Of a stretch of DNA of 64,000 nucleotides, positions 1 to 8,699 are shown piece by piece. A program made the position numbers and the translations under genes. The DNA lies in NCBI GenBank assembly GCA_030715135.1, contig JAUYVH010000009.1, positions 1 to 64,000 of the forward strand. The letters are read 5' to 3'. Each line of letters begins with the position of its first letter. The stretch's first letter is position 1. The DNA is from Keguizhuia sedimenti. Its GTDB lineage: Bacteria; Pseudomonadota; Gammaproteobacteria; Burkholderiales; Burkholderiaceae_D. The notes under the pieces are model-generated. The model saw nothing but the letters and a program-made list of their open reading frames with translations, did not search any database and was not told the origin of the DNA.

Positions 1-1
1 G

Positions 2-73
2 GTATGCCCGTCGGATTTGCCGGACAAGCTCGCACAGTATTGCCGGCAGATGACTGAAAGCCCGCAAGGCTAG
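2..73 (+). CDS. 3' end of an unidentified gene (partial)
   Basis: The second reading frame is open from the left edge to a TAG ending at 73. It encodes about 23 residues with two Cys separated by eleven residues (CPSDLPDKLAQYC). It lies 31 bases upstream of the cytochrome c gene on the same strand, so the two could be co-transcribed. The fragment is too short to assign a family, and the frame could be open by chance. Confidence 0.3.
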   Translation, partial: VCPSDLPDKLAQYCRQMTESPQG

Positions 74-104
74 TTCACCACACTTGAATCAGTAAAGATA
101 CGGC

Positions 105-581
105 ATGATGAATAAAACCCTAATGATAGGAGCGGTCGGAGGTATTGCTGTGGCGGGCGCCGCGCTTTTTTACAGTGGCGCGGATAAGCCGGGGCAGGGA
201 AAGGCATTCATTGATCCTTCCGACCGGAATCTGGTATCCAAAGGAAAGGCCGTCTATGAAACTCATTGCGCGTCCTGCCATGGTGCGAACCTGCAGGGGC
301 AGCCGGAGTGGCGCAAGCGTTTGCCGAACGGCCGATTGCCGGCTCCGCCGCATGACGAGACCGGTCATACCTGGCATCACCCCGACGCAGTGCTGGTCGA
401 CATCGTAAAATATGGCCTGGTGCCCGGGAAGACCGCTCCGGAAGGATACCAAAGCGATATGCCTGCGTATGACAATGTCCTGCCGGATTCCGATATCGTC
501 GCAGTGCTGGCTTACATTAAAAGCCGCTGGCCGGCAGACGCTCTGAAAGCGCAAAAAGAAGTTACCCTGCAGGCGGAGTAA
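105..581 (+). CDS. Membrane-anchored or periplasmic cytochrome c
   Basis: A 158-residue class I c-type cytochrome that probably carries electrons in the periplasm. A hydrophobic N-terminal segment (about residues 5-24) acts as a signal or anchor; no clear AxA cleavage site is visible. The single haem site is CASCH (C55, C58, H59) and the probable Met ligand is M119 in SDMPAY. The C-terminal helix ends near AYIKSRWP, as is usual for this fold. Two ATGs stand in tandem at 105 and 108, and neither has a strong ribosome-binding site. The partner oxidase or dehydrogenase is not visible, so the redox pathway is unknown. Confidence 0.85.
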   Translation: MMNKTLMIGAVGGIAVAGAALFYSGADKPGQGKAFIDPSDRNLVSKGKAVYETHCASCHGANLQGQPEWRKRLPNGRLPAPPHDETGHTWHHPDAVLVDIVKYGLVPGKTAPEGYQSDMPAYDNVLPDSDIVAVLAYIKSRWPADALKAQKEVTLQAE

Positions 582-1161
582 TTGAAAACCGCCCGGCGGA
601 TATAGCCGGTTTAACCGTGGGGTCGTGTTGCCGTTGCGACAAGGCTCATTCAGCTTGATTCAGTTCAGGTCATCCGCAGTGGTTTGGACGGATCGTATGC
701 AAAATCGACTGCTCCATATCAAGTGATCGTGCAAATCACGCAATTACGCCTCATGTTAACGGACTAATCATGTATAGATATGCGAAGCATGGTAACGGAG
801 GCCTGTTTTTGATTTCGCACGTACAGGGGGGTGAATAGGTTAGAATACGGGTAGCCAACTAATTTTCAGTTTCGACTGGTTCTTGTTAGTTGTTCATCAA
901 TTCATTTTGAATGTCATTTTCATTTGCGCCCGGAATTCTGGCGCGTGACATATCTGACTCGTCTAGAGCAGGCGTACCGGTTGGACGCTTCACAATGCTC
1001 GTTTCTATTGCTGCTTAAGGGGCGGCAAGCTGCGCAAGATCGTAGCTTAGCTTTATCGTGCTTAGGTTTTTCAGTCCTGCGCTGCCGCCGCATCCATCTT
1101 GCAGGCAGCAAATGATAAGCATTCGGCTGTCCTTGCAGCCTCACTCCTCTAGGAAATATAC
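582..1161. other. Intergenic region without a recognised gene
   Basis: This 580-bp stretch lies between cytochrome c and infA. Short open frames on both strands (for example 924-1115) lack ribosome-binding sites and protein-like composition. An AT-rich part around 720-920 could hold the infA promoter. I see no RNA gene or strong hairpin. Confidence 0.5.
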
Positions 1162-1425
1162 ATGGCTAAAGAAGAACTTCTTGAAATGAACGGACAAGTA
1201 TCCGAAGTACTGCCCGACTCGCGTTTTCGTGTTGCGCTGGATAACGGCCATCAGTTGATTGCCTACACTTCGGGAAAAATGCGGCAGAACCATATCAAGA
1301 TTCTGGCGGGCGACAAAGTAACCCTCGAATTGTCACCGTACGACTTGAGCAAGGGACGCATCACTTTCCGGCATATCGAGAACCGGACACCAGGTACAGG
1401 CGGTTACCGACGCAAAAGATTCTGA
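1162..1425 (+). CDS. infA: Translation initiation factor IF-1 (87-residue variant)
   Basis: IF-1 binds the ribosomal A site and helps IF-2 and IF-3 select the initiator tRNA. The single OB-fold is plain: [20 protein letters not shown] at the start, then the conserved [18 protein letters not shown] and [18 protein letters not shown]. It is about 15 residues longer than the usual 72-residue form because of a basic tail ending YRRKRF. Betaproteobacteria often carry such a second infA outside the ribosomal protein operon. It stands alone here, upstream of a cold-shock gene, which hints at a stress-related paralogue; that is inference. Confidence 0.93.
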   Translation: MAKEELLEMNGQVSEVLPDSRFRVALDNGHQLIAYTSGKMRQNHIKILAGDKVTLELSPYDLSKGRITFRHIENRTPGTGGYRRKRF

Positions 1426-1554
1426 GGCGCTAGTGCGCAATCTTTAACCGATGTCGCTTTCCTGCTTTGAGGGCACTATGTTTCCTTTGAAGTAATGGAA
1501 GGACATCGACAAGAAACGTCAGCGCACATCCTCTGAAAAATAAACGAAATAAGA

Positions 1555-1584
1555 TTAGCCATAGCGGGTTAATACCTGTATATT
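1555..1584 (+). promoter_or_regulatory. Putative sigma70 promoter of the cold-shock gene
   Basis: TTAGCC (1555-1560) and TATATT (1579-1584) are separated by 18 bases. A start near 1592 would give a leader of about 140 nt before the csp ATG. Long structured leaders are typical of cspA-type mRNAs, which use them for temperature-dependent translation. The match is by eye only. Confidence 0.4.
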
Positions 1585-1733
1585 GAGCTCTGCACTTTGC
1601 ATCAAGTCGTTGTTATTGTTGGTCTCTTTCCCGTCTTGCTCCTTCCGAGCCATTCCTGTTTGAATTCCTGCGGTTTCCTCTTGGTCTTAAGTGTGATCGG
1701 GCACAGCCCATTTATTTTTATCAAGGAAAAAGC

Positions 1734-1943
1734 ATGAGTAATCAAACCGGCATAGTAAAGTGGTTCAACGAATCGAAGGGTTTTGGATTTATTACCCCGG
1801 ATAACGGCGGCGGCGACCTGTTCGCGCATTATCAGGACATCCAGGGCAGCGGTTTCAAGAGCCTGGCCGAAAACCAGCGCGTTTCTTTCGAGCGCAGCAA
1901 CGGACCGAAGGGCGAAAAAGCCAGCAATATCCGTCCTATCTAA
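1734..1943 (+). CDS. Cold-shock protein, CspA family
   Basis: A 69-residue single cold-shock domain that binds single-stranded RNA and DNA. RNP1 is KGFGFITP and RNP2 is DLFAHYQDI, both with the aromatic residues needed for nucleic-acid stacking. The start is supported by AAGGAAAAAGC just before the ATG. The length is that of a stand-alone Csp. It has a long leader upstream and a strong terminator downstream, so it is monocistronic. Which paralogue (CspA, CspD or other) cannot be told from sequence alone. Confidence 0.95.
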   Translation: MSNQTGIVKWFNESKGFGFITPDNGGGDLFAHYQDIQGSGFKSLAENQRVSFERSNGPKGEKASNIRPI

Positions 1944-1964
1944 TTGCTTCGGCAACCGGATTCG

Positions 1965-2000
1965 AAATAAAAAAACCCGCTTCGGCGGGTTTTTTATTTT
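1965..2000 (+). terminator. Rho-independent terminator of the csp gene
   Basis: AAAAAACCCGC, a UUCG tetraloop (1981-1984) and GCGGGTTTTTTATTTT form a perfect stem with T-tract, beginning 22 bases after the stop codon. The A-tract on the left makes it potentially bidirectional, so it could also serve the minus-strand gene ending at 2077. Confidence 0.93.
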
Positions 2001-2076
2001 GGAACGGCATTACTAAGCGGCCATAGATCCAAGACAAGGCCGGCTCACCTGCGCAGAGCAGCGGTTTCCCGCATTT

Positions 2077-2856
2077 CTAGTTCTTCGGCAATGGATCGGA
2101 TTTTAACGGGGCACATGCGCCCTGTACGTATTCATAGCCAGGCATAGGAAACGGGTATGTGTTTCTCTGGAAATCCCATGCCCATAGCGGCATGCTTGAC
2201 ATGATTCCGCCATTGACACCGGTGCAACTGCCGATTCCCGCAAACGGTGTATTGTCTACCCGGCACTGACAGCTCAAGGGCTTGTCGGGATTGGATGGAT
2301 TCGGATTTTCCGTGCAGGGAGCAGCGTCGCATATAGCCCAATATGAGTCCCCGGTATAGCCCGGCGCCTGCGGATCACATGCTTTAAAACCTCCCTTCAA
2401 AATATCGCACCATCCACGATATGAATAAGTGGATACCCAATCATACTTGATATGGTCCACTTTATACTGCCCATTCTTGATAGCCTTGCACACGGGGGCC
2501 TGGTCTACATCGCAAGCTTGCCCATTGGTGCAATTGGCCTGCGTCAGGCGTTTGACTGCGGCATCCTGGATTTCGCTCGTCGCAACAATATGGGTTTCAT
2601 TGACCCTCATGCAGTCGCAGTAGGCCTTGTCGCCACTCATTTTGCAGTCGGGAGAGGCACTGCACAGGGCGTGCCACCCAGTACACACGACAAAATCCTG
2701 GGGCGCATCCTTGATATTGTGAGCTCTGCCATCCGCGTTTTTATCAACCTGCGCCATTGGTTGCGTCACCATCTGCACCTCGGCGTTGGCGAAATGCAGA
2801 TGAGCGATCGCCAGGAATAGCAACGATTTAAGTACGAGCCCTCCAATCCTTTTCAT
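2077..2856 (-). CDS. Secreted Cys-rich protein of unknown function
   Basis: About 259 residues. The ATG at 2856 was chosen because GGAGG lies just upstream of it on the minus strand; an in-frame start at 2886 has no such site. The N-terminus MKRIGGLVLKSLLFLAIAHL has a Lys/Arg start and a hydrophobic core ending near HFANA, a Sec signal peptide. The mature part has more than a dozen Cys, several in short CxC or CxxC spacing, suggesting a disulfide-bonded extracytoplasmic protein. It follows the lipoprotein gene by 78 bases on the same strand, so the two probably form an operon. I do not recognise a family. Confidence 0.7.
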   Translation of the reverse strand: MKRIGGLVLKSLLFLAIAHLHFANAEVQMVTQPMAQVDKNADGRAHNIKDAPQDFVVCTGWHALCSASPDCKMSGDKAYCDCMRVNETHIVATSEIQDAAVKRLTQANCTNGQACDVDQAPVCKAIKNGQYKVDHIKYDWVSTYSYRGWCDILKGGFKACDPQAPGYTGDSYWAICDAAPCTENPNPSNPDKPLSCQCRVDNTPFAGIGSCTGVNGGIMSSMPLWAWDFQRNTYPFPMPGYEYVQGACAPLKSDPLPKN

Positions 2857-2934
2857 TCTTCCACCTCCATGGAGAGGCACTCTCACTGTGATGCCGAGAT
2901 ATATTTGCTGCCTTCATGCGCAACTCAATGAAAC

Positions 2935-4476
2935 TCAGCGACTCGCTGGCCGTGCAGTTCCATCCAGGACGATGGCCACCGGGTTCAAAAGCTGATTGGG
3001 GTCCGGACCTCGCGTTGTTTCCGGAACAATGTAGTTTCGTTGAAGGATTTTGATGAGCCCGCCCCGGGGAACCATTTCCTCTGTGATTTCCTGGCAATCC
3101 GGGAGACCTGTGCAGTCGCGCGCAAAGTAATGGACATAGAATTTGTCGGTATTGGCGACCGTTCCGGAGAACCGGGAAGCGCTTCCCTGCAGATCTTCGT
3201 CAGAAAGGTTCGCGACGCCTTGGAGGACGTCGAACCAATTGACCGAGAGGCTCACATAAGTAGCGTTGCCCGTGGCCGTACCCAGTGTCCCGGCGACCGC
3301 AATTACTTCGCCATTATCGACGTTTACTGTTGGACTGATCTGATAGTCGGAGTCTTGAGTATCGCCCAGGCAGTTCATGGGACGGGGAAGGCAATGTTGC
3401 CCGATGAGGTCTACGAAAAGTTGCAGACTTTGCGACTGTCCGGTAGAGGCGGATGGTTGCCCCCACTCTTGCTTGACCGCTGCCACCAGGGCGGTGAGGT
3501 CGCTTTCAAGCCCGAGTTCAGAGCGAGCAGTCTTAGGATCGTAGGCCGGAGTCGGCCAAGGCTCGGTTGCACTGGCATTCTTGTTCCTGACCCGCAGCAC
3601 CGCGAGCGGGATCTGCTGGCGCCATTGCTCGCCGGCCTCCTTATCTAATGGTTGCGCGTAGCGAATGAGGGTCATGAAATCATCCGCCTCGGCGCCGAGT
3701 CCGACCCGGGCGACTTCCGGCGACACAGGTTCGGTAAACACCTGATTAGGATCGGAAACGCGCGCACGCACGAGCGCCTCGGTCATCTCGCGCGCCATGG
3801 CAGCGTCGGTTGAGATGACAAAGGAGCGCCGCTGGCCGAAAGCGGCACCTGCCTGGCGCTCAATGACGACGTTGTTGTTGCTGTTGCCGAGGCTCGAGAA
3901 CATCAGCACGCGGGAGGGATCCGGTGCCTCAGAGAAGAGTATTTCATTTATTTTTGGATCAGACAGAGTGCGCTGGAAAACGGGATCAGTCGGGTCGATA
4001 GCATCTTCACGTGTGAAGACATACGTCTGCAGCCCGAAATACTTGCCGGGTGGGGGAAGCAGCCCGAAAATGAGCAGGGCTTCACGCTTGTCAAAGCGGA
4101 AGGTTGCCGATGCATTATCCGGTAACGGTCCTAGCAGATTCCTCATGGATTCATCCACGAACTCATCCGGCCACAAGGGCACTGCGGAAATGATATACGG
4201 CGCCGCCGGGTTGTTTCCGAAGCAGTTACCGACCACCGGGATAGGATATTTGCAGTCCTCGATGGTGAACAGCTTGAACGAGCCGCGGGCGACTTCGTAT
4301 CCCCCGGCCTCGAGCTCGGCCTGGAGGCGGTCGGCTTGTTGCCCGACACTTCCCGTAGTAGGCTGGTTATTCTCGGTAGGGGGCTGGTTACCGTTGTCGT
4401 CGCCATCGCCGCCGCCGCCGTTGCATGCCGATATGAACATCATGGCGAGTACAAACCAAATCGTGCGGAATTTCAT
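2935..4476 (-). CDS. Large lipoprotein of unknown function
   Basis: About 513 residues starting at the second of two tandem ATGs, with GGAGGA immediately upstream. The signal peptide ends in the lipobox ISAC, so the mature protein starts at Cys18. A low-complexity Gly/Asp/Asn/Gln linker follows (GGGGDGDDNGNQPPTENN). The rest looks globular and soluble, with few Cys, and has no catalytic motif I recognise. It is probably co-transcribed with the secreted Cys-rich protein downstream, so the pair may work together at the cell surface or in the periplasm; that is inference from context only. Confidence 0.72.
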   Translation of the reverse strand: MKFRTIWFVLAMMFISACNGGGGDGDDNGNQPPTENNQPTTGSVGQQADRLQAELEAGGYEVARGSFKLFTIEDCKYPIPVVGNCFGNNPAAPYIISAVPLWPDEFVDESMRNLLGPLPDNASATFRFDKREALLIFGLLPPPGKYFGLQTYVFTREDAIDPTDPVFQRTLSDPKINEILFSEAPDPSRVLMFSSLGNSNNNVVIERQAGAAFGQRRSFVISTDAAMAREMTEALVRARVSDPNQVFTEPVSPEVARVGLGAEADDFMTLIRYAQPLDKEAGEQWRQQIPLAVLRVRNKNASATEPWPTPAYDPKTARSELGLESDLTALVAAVKQEWGQPSASTGQSQSLQLFVDLIGQHCLPRPMNCLGDTQDSDYQISPTVNVDNGEVIAVAGTLGTATGNATYVSLSVNWFDVLQGVANLSDEDLQGSASRFSGTVANTDKFYVHYFARDCTGLPDCQEITEEMVPRGGLIKILQRNYIVPETTRGPDPNQLLNPVAIVLDGTARPASR

Positions 4477-4479
4477 CAT

Positions 4480-5571
4480 TCCTCCGGATCGACCTTAACG
4501 GTCATGCCTGGCATACCAGCGTAATACCAGTTTGCTGAAAAACACGAAACAGCTTTGCTGTTCAGTGACGGGCGAGTCAATAAGATCAATTTAGGTTGAA
4601 ACCGGAGACGCGCCTGGTTATGTCATATCACTTTGAATTAGATCAAGGTGGAGGTGGATCGATGTAGCGACCGAACAGGACGCCAGGCAGGTCCTGGCGC
4701 GATGAAATCCCTTTAGGAAAGCGCCGCGTCGAGATTTGCCATATCAGGATGTTCCAGTTTAGCGATCCCGTTATGCCTAAGAGCCTATTCCGGTAGGCCG
4801 GGTTAGTCGCGGCGGAGGCGAGTTGCGTTCGGAACAAGGGTGTAGCAGGGGTTTCGCGAGGCATGCTTCGCGCCTGCGCAACGGCAATGGCTTGCAAGCC
4901 CATTGCCCGCCCTGCAAGGGTGGCGACGCGCAATAGCGAGCTATTGCAAGGAGTCGCAACGCCGTGCCGGATGCAAATCGTCCCGCCACGGCAAGCTGGC
5001 CTACCGGGATAGGCTGCTAAATAGCAAAGGCATGAAAATGGACAAGTAAATGCAATGAAGTCGATACCGGAAGAACGGACAGAACTGGAGAATTTACTGA
5101 ATCGCTGATGGTTTTGTGGACAGTAGCTCACCTGGAAGCTTGAACGGGCACATGCCTTGCTCAAATGGATTACGGATCATGCGGGCAGGAATGGGCCGAT
5201 GAAGGGATTGCCGAAGTGTGTGGCATAACTGCGTCCGCGCACGAATTGTCTAAGCAAGCCATGGAGAAACAAGCCATAGGGAAAAATCCCAGGTTGTTAT
5301 TCGCGCATAAGCGATTTGAACCACAACCGATTTCATTCAAACTGACATCAGGTTGGGGCTGCCAATAAGCTGCGTGTAGTGACATGACAGGCAAATCTAT
5401 GCTGAAAGATTTCAAATTGCTGCCGGAAGCAACTACCCGTTACCAAGGCAGAAGCTAAGCTCAGAAACAATAAGTTCTTGTCTTTATATGTATGCTCTCG
5501 GGCCTGTTTATGGCGCAGGCCATAAATGCCCATGCTTTAGCAGCCGGGCATCAACAAGAGTGGCTATCCGC
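4480..5571. other. Gene-poor region holding a structured repeat
   Basis: More than 1 kb without a credible gene. Its main content is the inverted-end element at 4782-5015. Open frames here (4643-5164 minus, 5170-5415 minus) run through repeat sequence or lack ribosome-binding sites. A short hairpin near 5505-5531 (TTTATGG / CCATAAA) could be a weak terminator for the small minus-strand gene ending at 5572. Confidence 0.55.
4782..5015. repeat. 234-bp MITE-like element with 18-bp terminal inverted repeats
   Basis: The left end AGCCTATTCCGGTAGGCC (4782-4799) matches the reverse complement of the right end (4998-5015) at 17 of 18 positions. The interior has further hairpins, notably GGCAATGGCTTG / CAAGCCCATTGCC near 4880-4905 and GCAATAGC / GCTATTGC near 4930-4948. 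No transposase is encoded. A clear target duplication is not visible, although CTAA occurs near both ends. It could be a non-autonomous mobile element or a large REP-type palindromic unit. Confidence 0.6.
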
Positions 5572-5829
5572 TCAGGAATCCTCATGATCTCTTGCCGAGC
5601 GCTGCATGATATCGCTGACATTCTGACGGGCATTGAACTGGTCGAGTCCTGTTTTATACAATGCTCCGCCGAGGCGCACGAGTGCGTCGAAATTTTCTTT
5701 CGACAGCTTGCCTCGCGACTCGGATAGGAGCAAGGACAATTCCTGGATCAGATCGTTTTGCGTAGGCGCTTGCTTTTGCATATCGGCAGCTTGTTGCCGA
5801 AACAGCTCAAGTACTTCGTCTGGGGTCAT
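5572..5829 (-). CDS. Small hypothetical protein
   Basis: About 85 residues from the ATG at 5829; a TTG at 5904 would add 25 residues. The sequence is mainly helical and charged (PDEVLELFRQQAADMQKQAP and LLLSESRGKLSKENFDALVR). It has no signal peptide or membrane segment, so it is probably cytoplasmic. The regular amphipathic pattern makes chance unlikely, but the ribosome-binding site is weak. Family unknown. Confidence 0.5.
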   Translation of the reverse strand: MTPDEVLELFRQQAADMQKQAPTQNDLIQELSLLLSESRGKLSKENFDALVRLGGALYKTGLDQFNARQNVSDIMQRSARDHEDS

Positions 5830-6032
5830 CTTGGGCTCACAGGCGTCATGGCAGCATTGGATTATGGTTTGAATAAAGTCGACTTTAGCCGAAGACTTTA
5901 ACAATACGGAATTGGCACCAATCTATTTGGCGCCAATTCATACAGCTACCGATCCGCAAAGATGAAATAAAGGTGAAATAAAGAGCGGCGATTTACTGTC
6001 AGAGATGAACAGCTTGCCTGTGCATCTTCATG

Positions 6033-6311
6033 CTAGGGCGAAGGCGCATTGCCGACCAGCGAATTTGCATTTAACCGAAGCGGAGTTCCTTGCACTCCGG
6101 CTGCTATGAGACGGCGTGCGATGCCGTTGATTTTGGCTTCGTACGCGCGGAATATCTTCATGCTGTCGATTTCTGATCCTTCTGCATTTCCGAGTACGGA
6201 CAGTTTTTTCAATGCATCTTCGGTAATCAGGCATTCGTGGTTGACGTAATCCACGCTCACCGTGAAGGCGATGCCTTCAGATGTGACGTGAGGCTGGGAA
6301 AGTACATTCAT
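6033..6311 (-). CDS. DUF1488-like small protein
   Basis: About 92 residues, starting at the ATG at 6311 with AAGGA six bases upstream (a TTG two codons earlier is less likely). The pattern of a hydrophobic beta strand with VNHECLITEDALKKL, then FRAYEAKINGIARRLIAAG, resembles the DUF1488 family of short proteins of unknown function. It is probably cytoplasmic and stands alone between gene-poor regions. The family call is from memory of the motif pattern and is moderate. Confidence 0.6.
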   Translation of the reverse strand: MNVLSQPHVTSEGIAFTVSVDYVNHECLITEDALKKLSVLGNAEGSEIDSMKIFRAYEAKINGIARRLIAAGVQGTPLRLNANSLVGNAPSP

Positions 6312-6741
6312 ATCCAATCCTTATGGAAATAATTCCATTAATGAAAATTTAGTGTGCCGGAAATGACGGTGTGGAAATCACAAGCGCACAATTGTTGCTG
6401 ATTAATGATGTTATTAGACAGATCCAAGGAGCAATGTGTCGCACTGAAGGTGGATTGGCCTTAAAAATAAGCAGTAACCACTATATAGACAATTGAGAAC
6501 TTATCAAGTTCCGTCTGGTAATTATTTATCTTTGCGCAATGCCAATGCTTTTAATGTGCCGTCACGCAAGTTGTAATCAGAAATACAGGCGCGTCTCCGG
6601 CTTTTTCTTTCGCAAGCGCCTAATCGCAACATGGAAAATTACGTATATACAGCTGTGACAGGACAAGGTTTCAAGGACCGACATATTGTTTGCAGGTAAT
6701 TTTGCAGGCCTATCCGAATTTCGGGACAACTTGGATCGAGG
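6312..6741. other. AT-rich intergenic region
   Basis: About 430 bp with no credible gene. It is more AT-rich than its surroundings and probably carries the promoter of the DUF1488-like gene near its left end. A minus-strand open frame at 6577-6864 is antisense to the start of the nitrilase remnant and has no support. Confidence 0.45.
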
Positions 6742-7186
6742 CTGCATATTCCATCGTTTAAAAAATTTGCGGCCGTACAGATGAAGAGTGAATTCACCGA
6801 AGTAACGCGCAACCTCAGTCAGGCCGCCGTCTTTATCGAGCAGGCGGTACAGTGCGGCGCACAAGTAATCCTGCTTCCCGAATTCATGTCCAGCGGGTAT
6901 GCCGCAACAGAAGAAATCTGGAAATATGGCGAATTCCTCTCAGGGCCATCGGTTGCATGGTTGCTGAGTACCGCAAAACGCCATCGCATTTATCTCGCTC
7001 CACTTTCGTGGAATCGGGCGGGCTGGATTTTTATAATACCTTCGTTCTTTCCGGTCCTAACGGGACGCTTCTTGGCCAGGTCCGGAAGAATCCGCCCTGT
7101 TCGACAGAATCGTATTATTTCAAGGCCGGTTCGGACGAGCATTTCATCGACACCGATCTGGGGCGCATCGGTATCGGCATCTGCTA

Positions 7187-7299
7187 AGAGCTTCTAACAA
7201 AATAAAGCGAAGCGGTTCTGAGTAGGCGCGGCGCCGCAGACAGTACGGATAGTACGGCAAGGTGCCGCAACACCCTCAGAATCATTTTGTTAGACGCTC
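7187..7299. mobile_element. ~113-bp palindromic (MITE/REP-like) insertion
   Basis: The left end AGAGCTTCTAACAAAAT (7187-7203) and the right end ATTTTGTTAGACGCTCT (7284-7300) are inverted repeats matching at 16 of 17 positions. Inner arms also pair (GGTTCTGAG against CTCAGAATC, and GCGGCGCC against GGTGCCGC). TA flanks both sides (7185-7186 and 7300-7301), suggesting a TA target duplication. The element encodes nothing. Its insertion into the nitrilase gene at a conserved motif fixes its boundaries well. Confidence 0.75.
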
Positions 7300-7551
7300 T
7301 AAGAAAACCTTCTGTTCAAGCGGATGTGTTCAATGCATGAAGCGGACGTAGCCTTCATCCTTTCACCTGCAGCCGCTGGCAGCCCCATATCGCCCGGGCC
7401 GGCGAAGAACAGCAAAGCAAAGCCTGACGCCCGCTCGGTTTTTGTCCTGTCGCTGGGCGTGCCGGTCATCGTCGCGAATATTGCGGGCGACGTGGATACC
7501 GCGCTTCCGGAAAATCTCCGGCAGCTCAGGATCGATTTCCCCAGTTCCTCG

Positions 7552-7577
7552 TCGATTGTCGATTGTCGATTGTCGAT
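7552..7577. repeat. 7-bp tandem repeat, 3.7 copies
   Basis: The unit TCGATTG is repeated three times and followed by TCGAT. The reading frame upstream (ending in SSSSIVD) and the frame downstream (DGIIKAEGG) would be joined if two units were removed. Slipped-strand expansion is therefore a likely cause of this frameshift in the nitrilase remnant. Confidence 0.75.
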
Positions 7578-8003
7578 GGGATCATCAAGGCCGAAGGAGG
7601 CAGCGGTGAGGGGATAATCGTCGGCGCCATAAGATTGAAAGGCGCATCAGACCGGTGCGCCAGGCCAAAACGATTTGGCTTGATGTGGGCTGTGCCGGTA
7701 CCGCCGCATGCCCTCATGTGGTGGCTGAACCAGAAAATGGGCGAACACAGTTATAGCAGGAATTCACGGCGCAAAGCCTGTGCCAGATCCTTATGCGGCG
7801 ATGCGGATGCCCTGCAGAGCATTGAAGAGGATTAGCAATCGCAATCCATCTGCAAAACACAGAATGACAATAATCAGAGACTCGTCCCTCGGCCGGAAAA
7901 CGCTCGGAATTCTGCAGGTGCGGACGTTTTGAATCATGGCATGTACAAAGTGGAATTCTGTAAATCATTAAACTTGTACTTTTACGGATTCATGCGATTC
8001 CAT

Positions 8004-8477
8004 TCACCGGTCCCGGTAAAGTATCTTGCTGCCTGTTTTCTTGAACCTGAACTCGTGATTGCGAACCATCCGGGTGGATTTGATGAGGCTGCTCAGGCCC
8101 AGTATCAGCTGGGTTAATTTTTCCACCGGCAGGGTCCATATCCGGGATGCAGAGGCTTCTTCCTGCGTAACGGCCGCAAGCAGGGGAGATACCCATTCCG
8201 CATCGGGCGTCACATCGATCAGCACGATTCCCTCGGGCGTCGTGTGCAGATAAATCTCGCCGCCTTCCTCCAGCATGAAGCAAATTCCATAGCCGGATGC
8301 TCTGGGATCCTTGATGATTTTCTGCATGTCCCGGTTATAGGTATCGATCCACGCTTCGATCTCGTAGGTGGATTCCCACTTTATCCATGGGCGTTCCTGG
8401 AATGGCTCGTTTTCGTCAAATATGAATTCATCCATAATGCTGTCAAGTTGTGATTTGAAAATTCGCTGATGGAACAT
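8004..8477 (-). CDS. Hypothetical cytoplasmic protein
   Basis: About 158 residues from the ATG at 8477; ATG at 8435 and TTG at 8525 are alternatives, and none has a strong ribosome-binding site. The sequence is acidic at the N-terminus (DEFIFDENEPFQERPW) with mixed alpha/beta character and ends with a basic tail (FRFKKTGSKILYRDR). There is no signal peptide or membrane segment. It stands alone and convergent with the decayed nitrilase gene. I do not recognise a family. Confidence 0.55.
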   Translation of the reverse strand: MFHQRIFKSQLDSIMDEFIFDENEPFQERPWIKWESTYEIEAWIDTYNRDMQKIIKDPRASGYGICFMLEEGGEIYLHTTPEGIVLIDVTPDAEWVSPLLAAVTQEEASASRIWTLPVEKLTQLILGLSSLIKSTRMVRNHEFRFKKTGSKILYRDR

Positions 8478-8699
8478 GGCTTCGCAATGCCCGGATTTTT
8501 TCTCCAAGCCGCTGCTCCATGCCAATTATCGGCTAGTTTTTAAAAATCATGCTGTTTGCGTGCCGCTTTCTGGAGGCGTGTCAGGCCGCATTAAACTATT
8601 TGCCGATAATCTATGTCATGTCGTATTCGTACTAACCGGCTGGCATAATGCCCAAATCTGCCGCTGCAGTGCGGAATGGTCCAAATCAAGAGGTAATAA

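Larger units (their letters stand above)
6742..7835 (+). pseudogene. Carbon-nitrogen hydrolase (nitrilase superfamily), disrupted
   Basis: Nitrilase superfamily enzymes hydrolyse nitriles or amides with a Glu-Lys-Cys triad. The N-terminus reads FAAVQMKSEFTEVTRNL, with the first catalytic region QVILLPEF. The frame then shifts near 7000, where LLSTAKRHRIYLA continues in another frame as TFVESGGLDFYNTFVL. The nucleophile region is RIGIGIC followed by TA, and there a 113-bp palindromic element is inserted. The frame resumes at its right edge as ENLLFKRMCSMHEADVAFIL, so Cys-Tyr is split from Glu-Asn. A 7-bp tandem repeat at 7552-7577 shifts the frame again before DGIIKAEGGSGEG. No ATG fits the true N-terminus; a CTG stands at 6742. 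The copy is clearly dead. Confidence 0.85.

Noticed and set aside
4643-5164. Minus-strand open frame of 173 codons
   Set aside because: It runs through the 234-bp inverted-end element and has no binding site or family resemblance.
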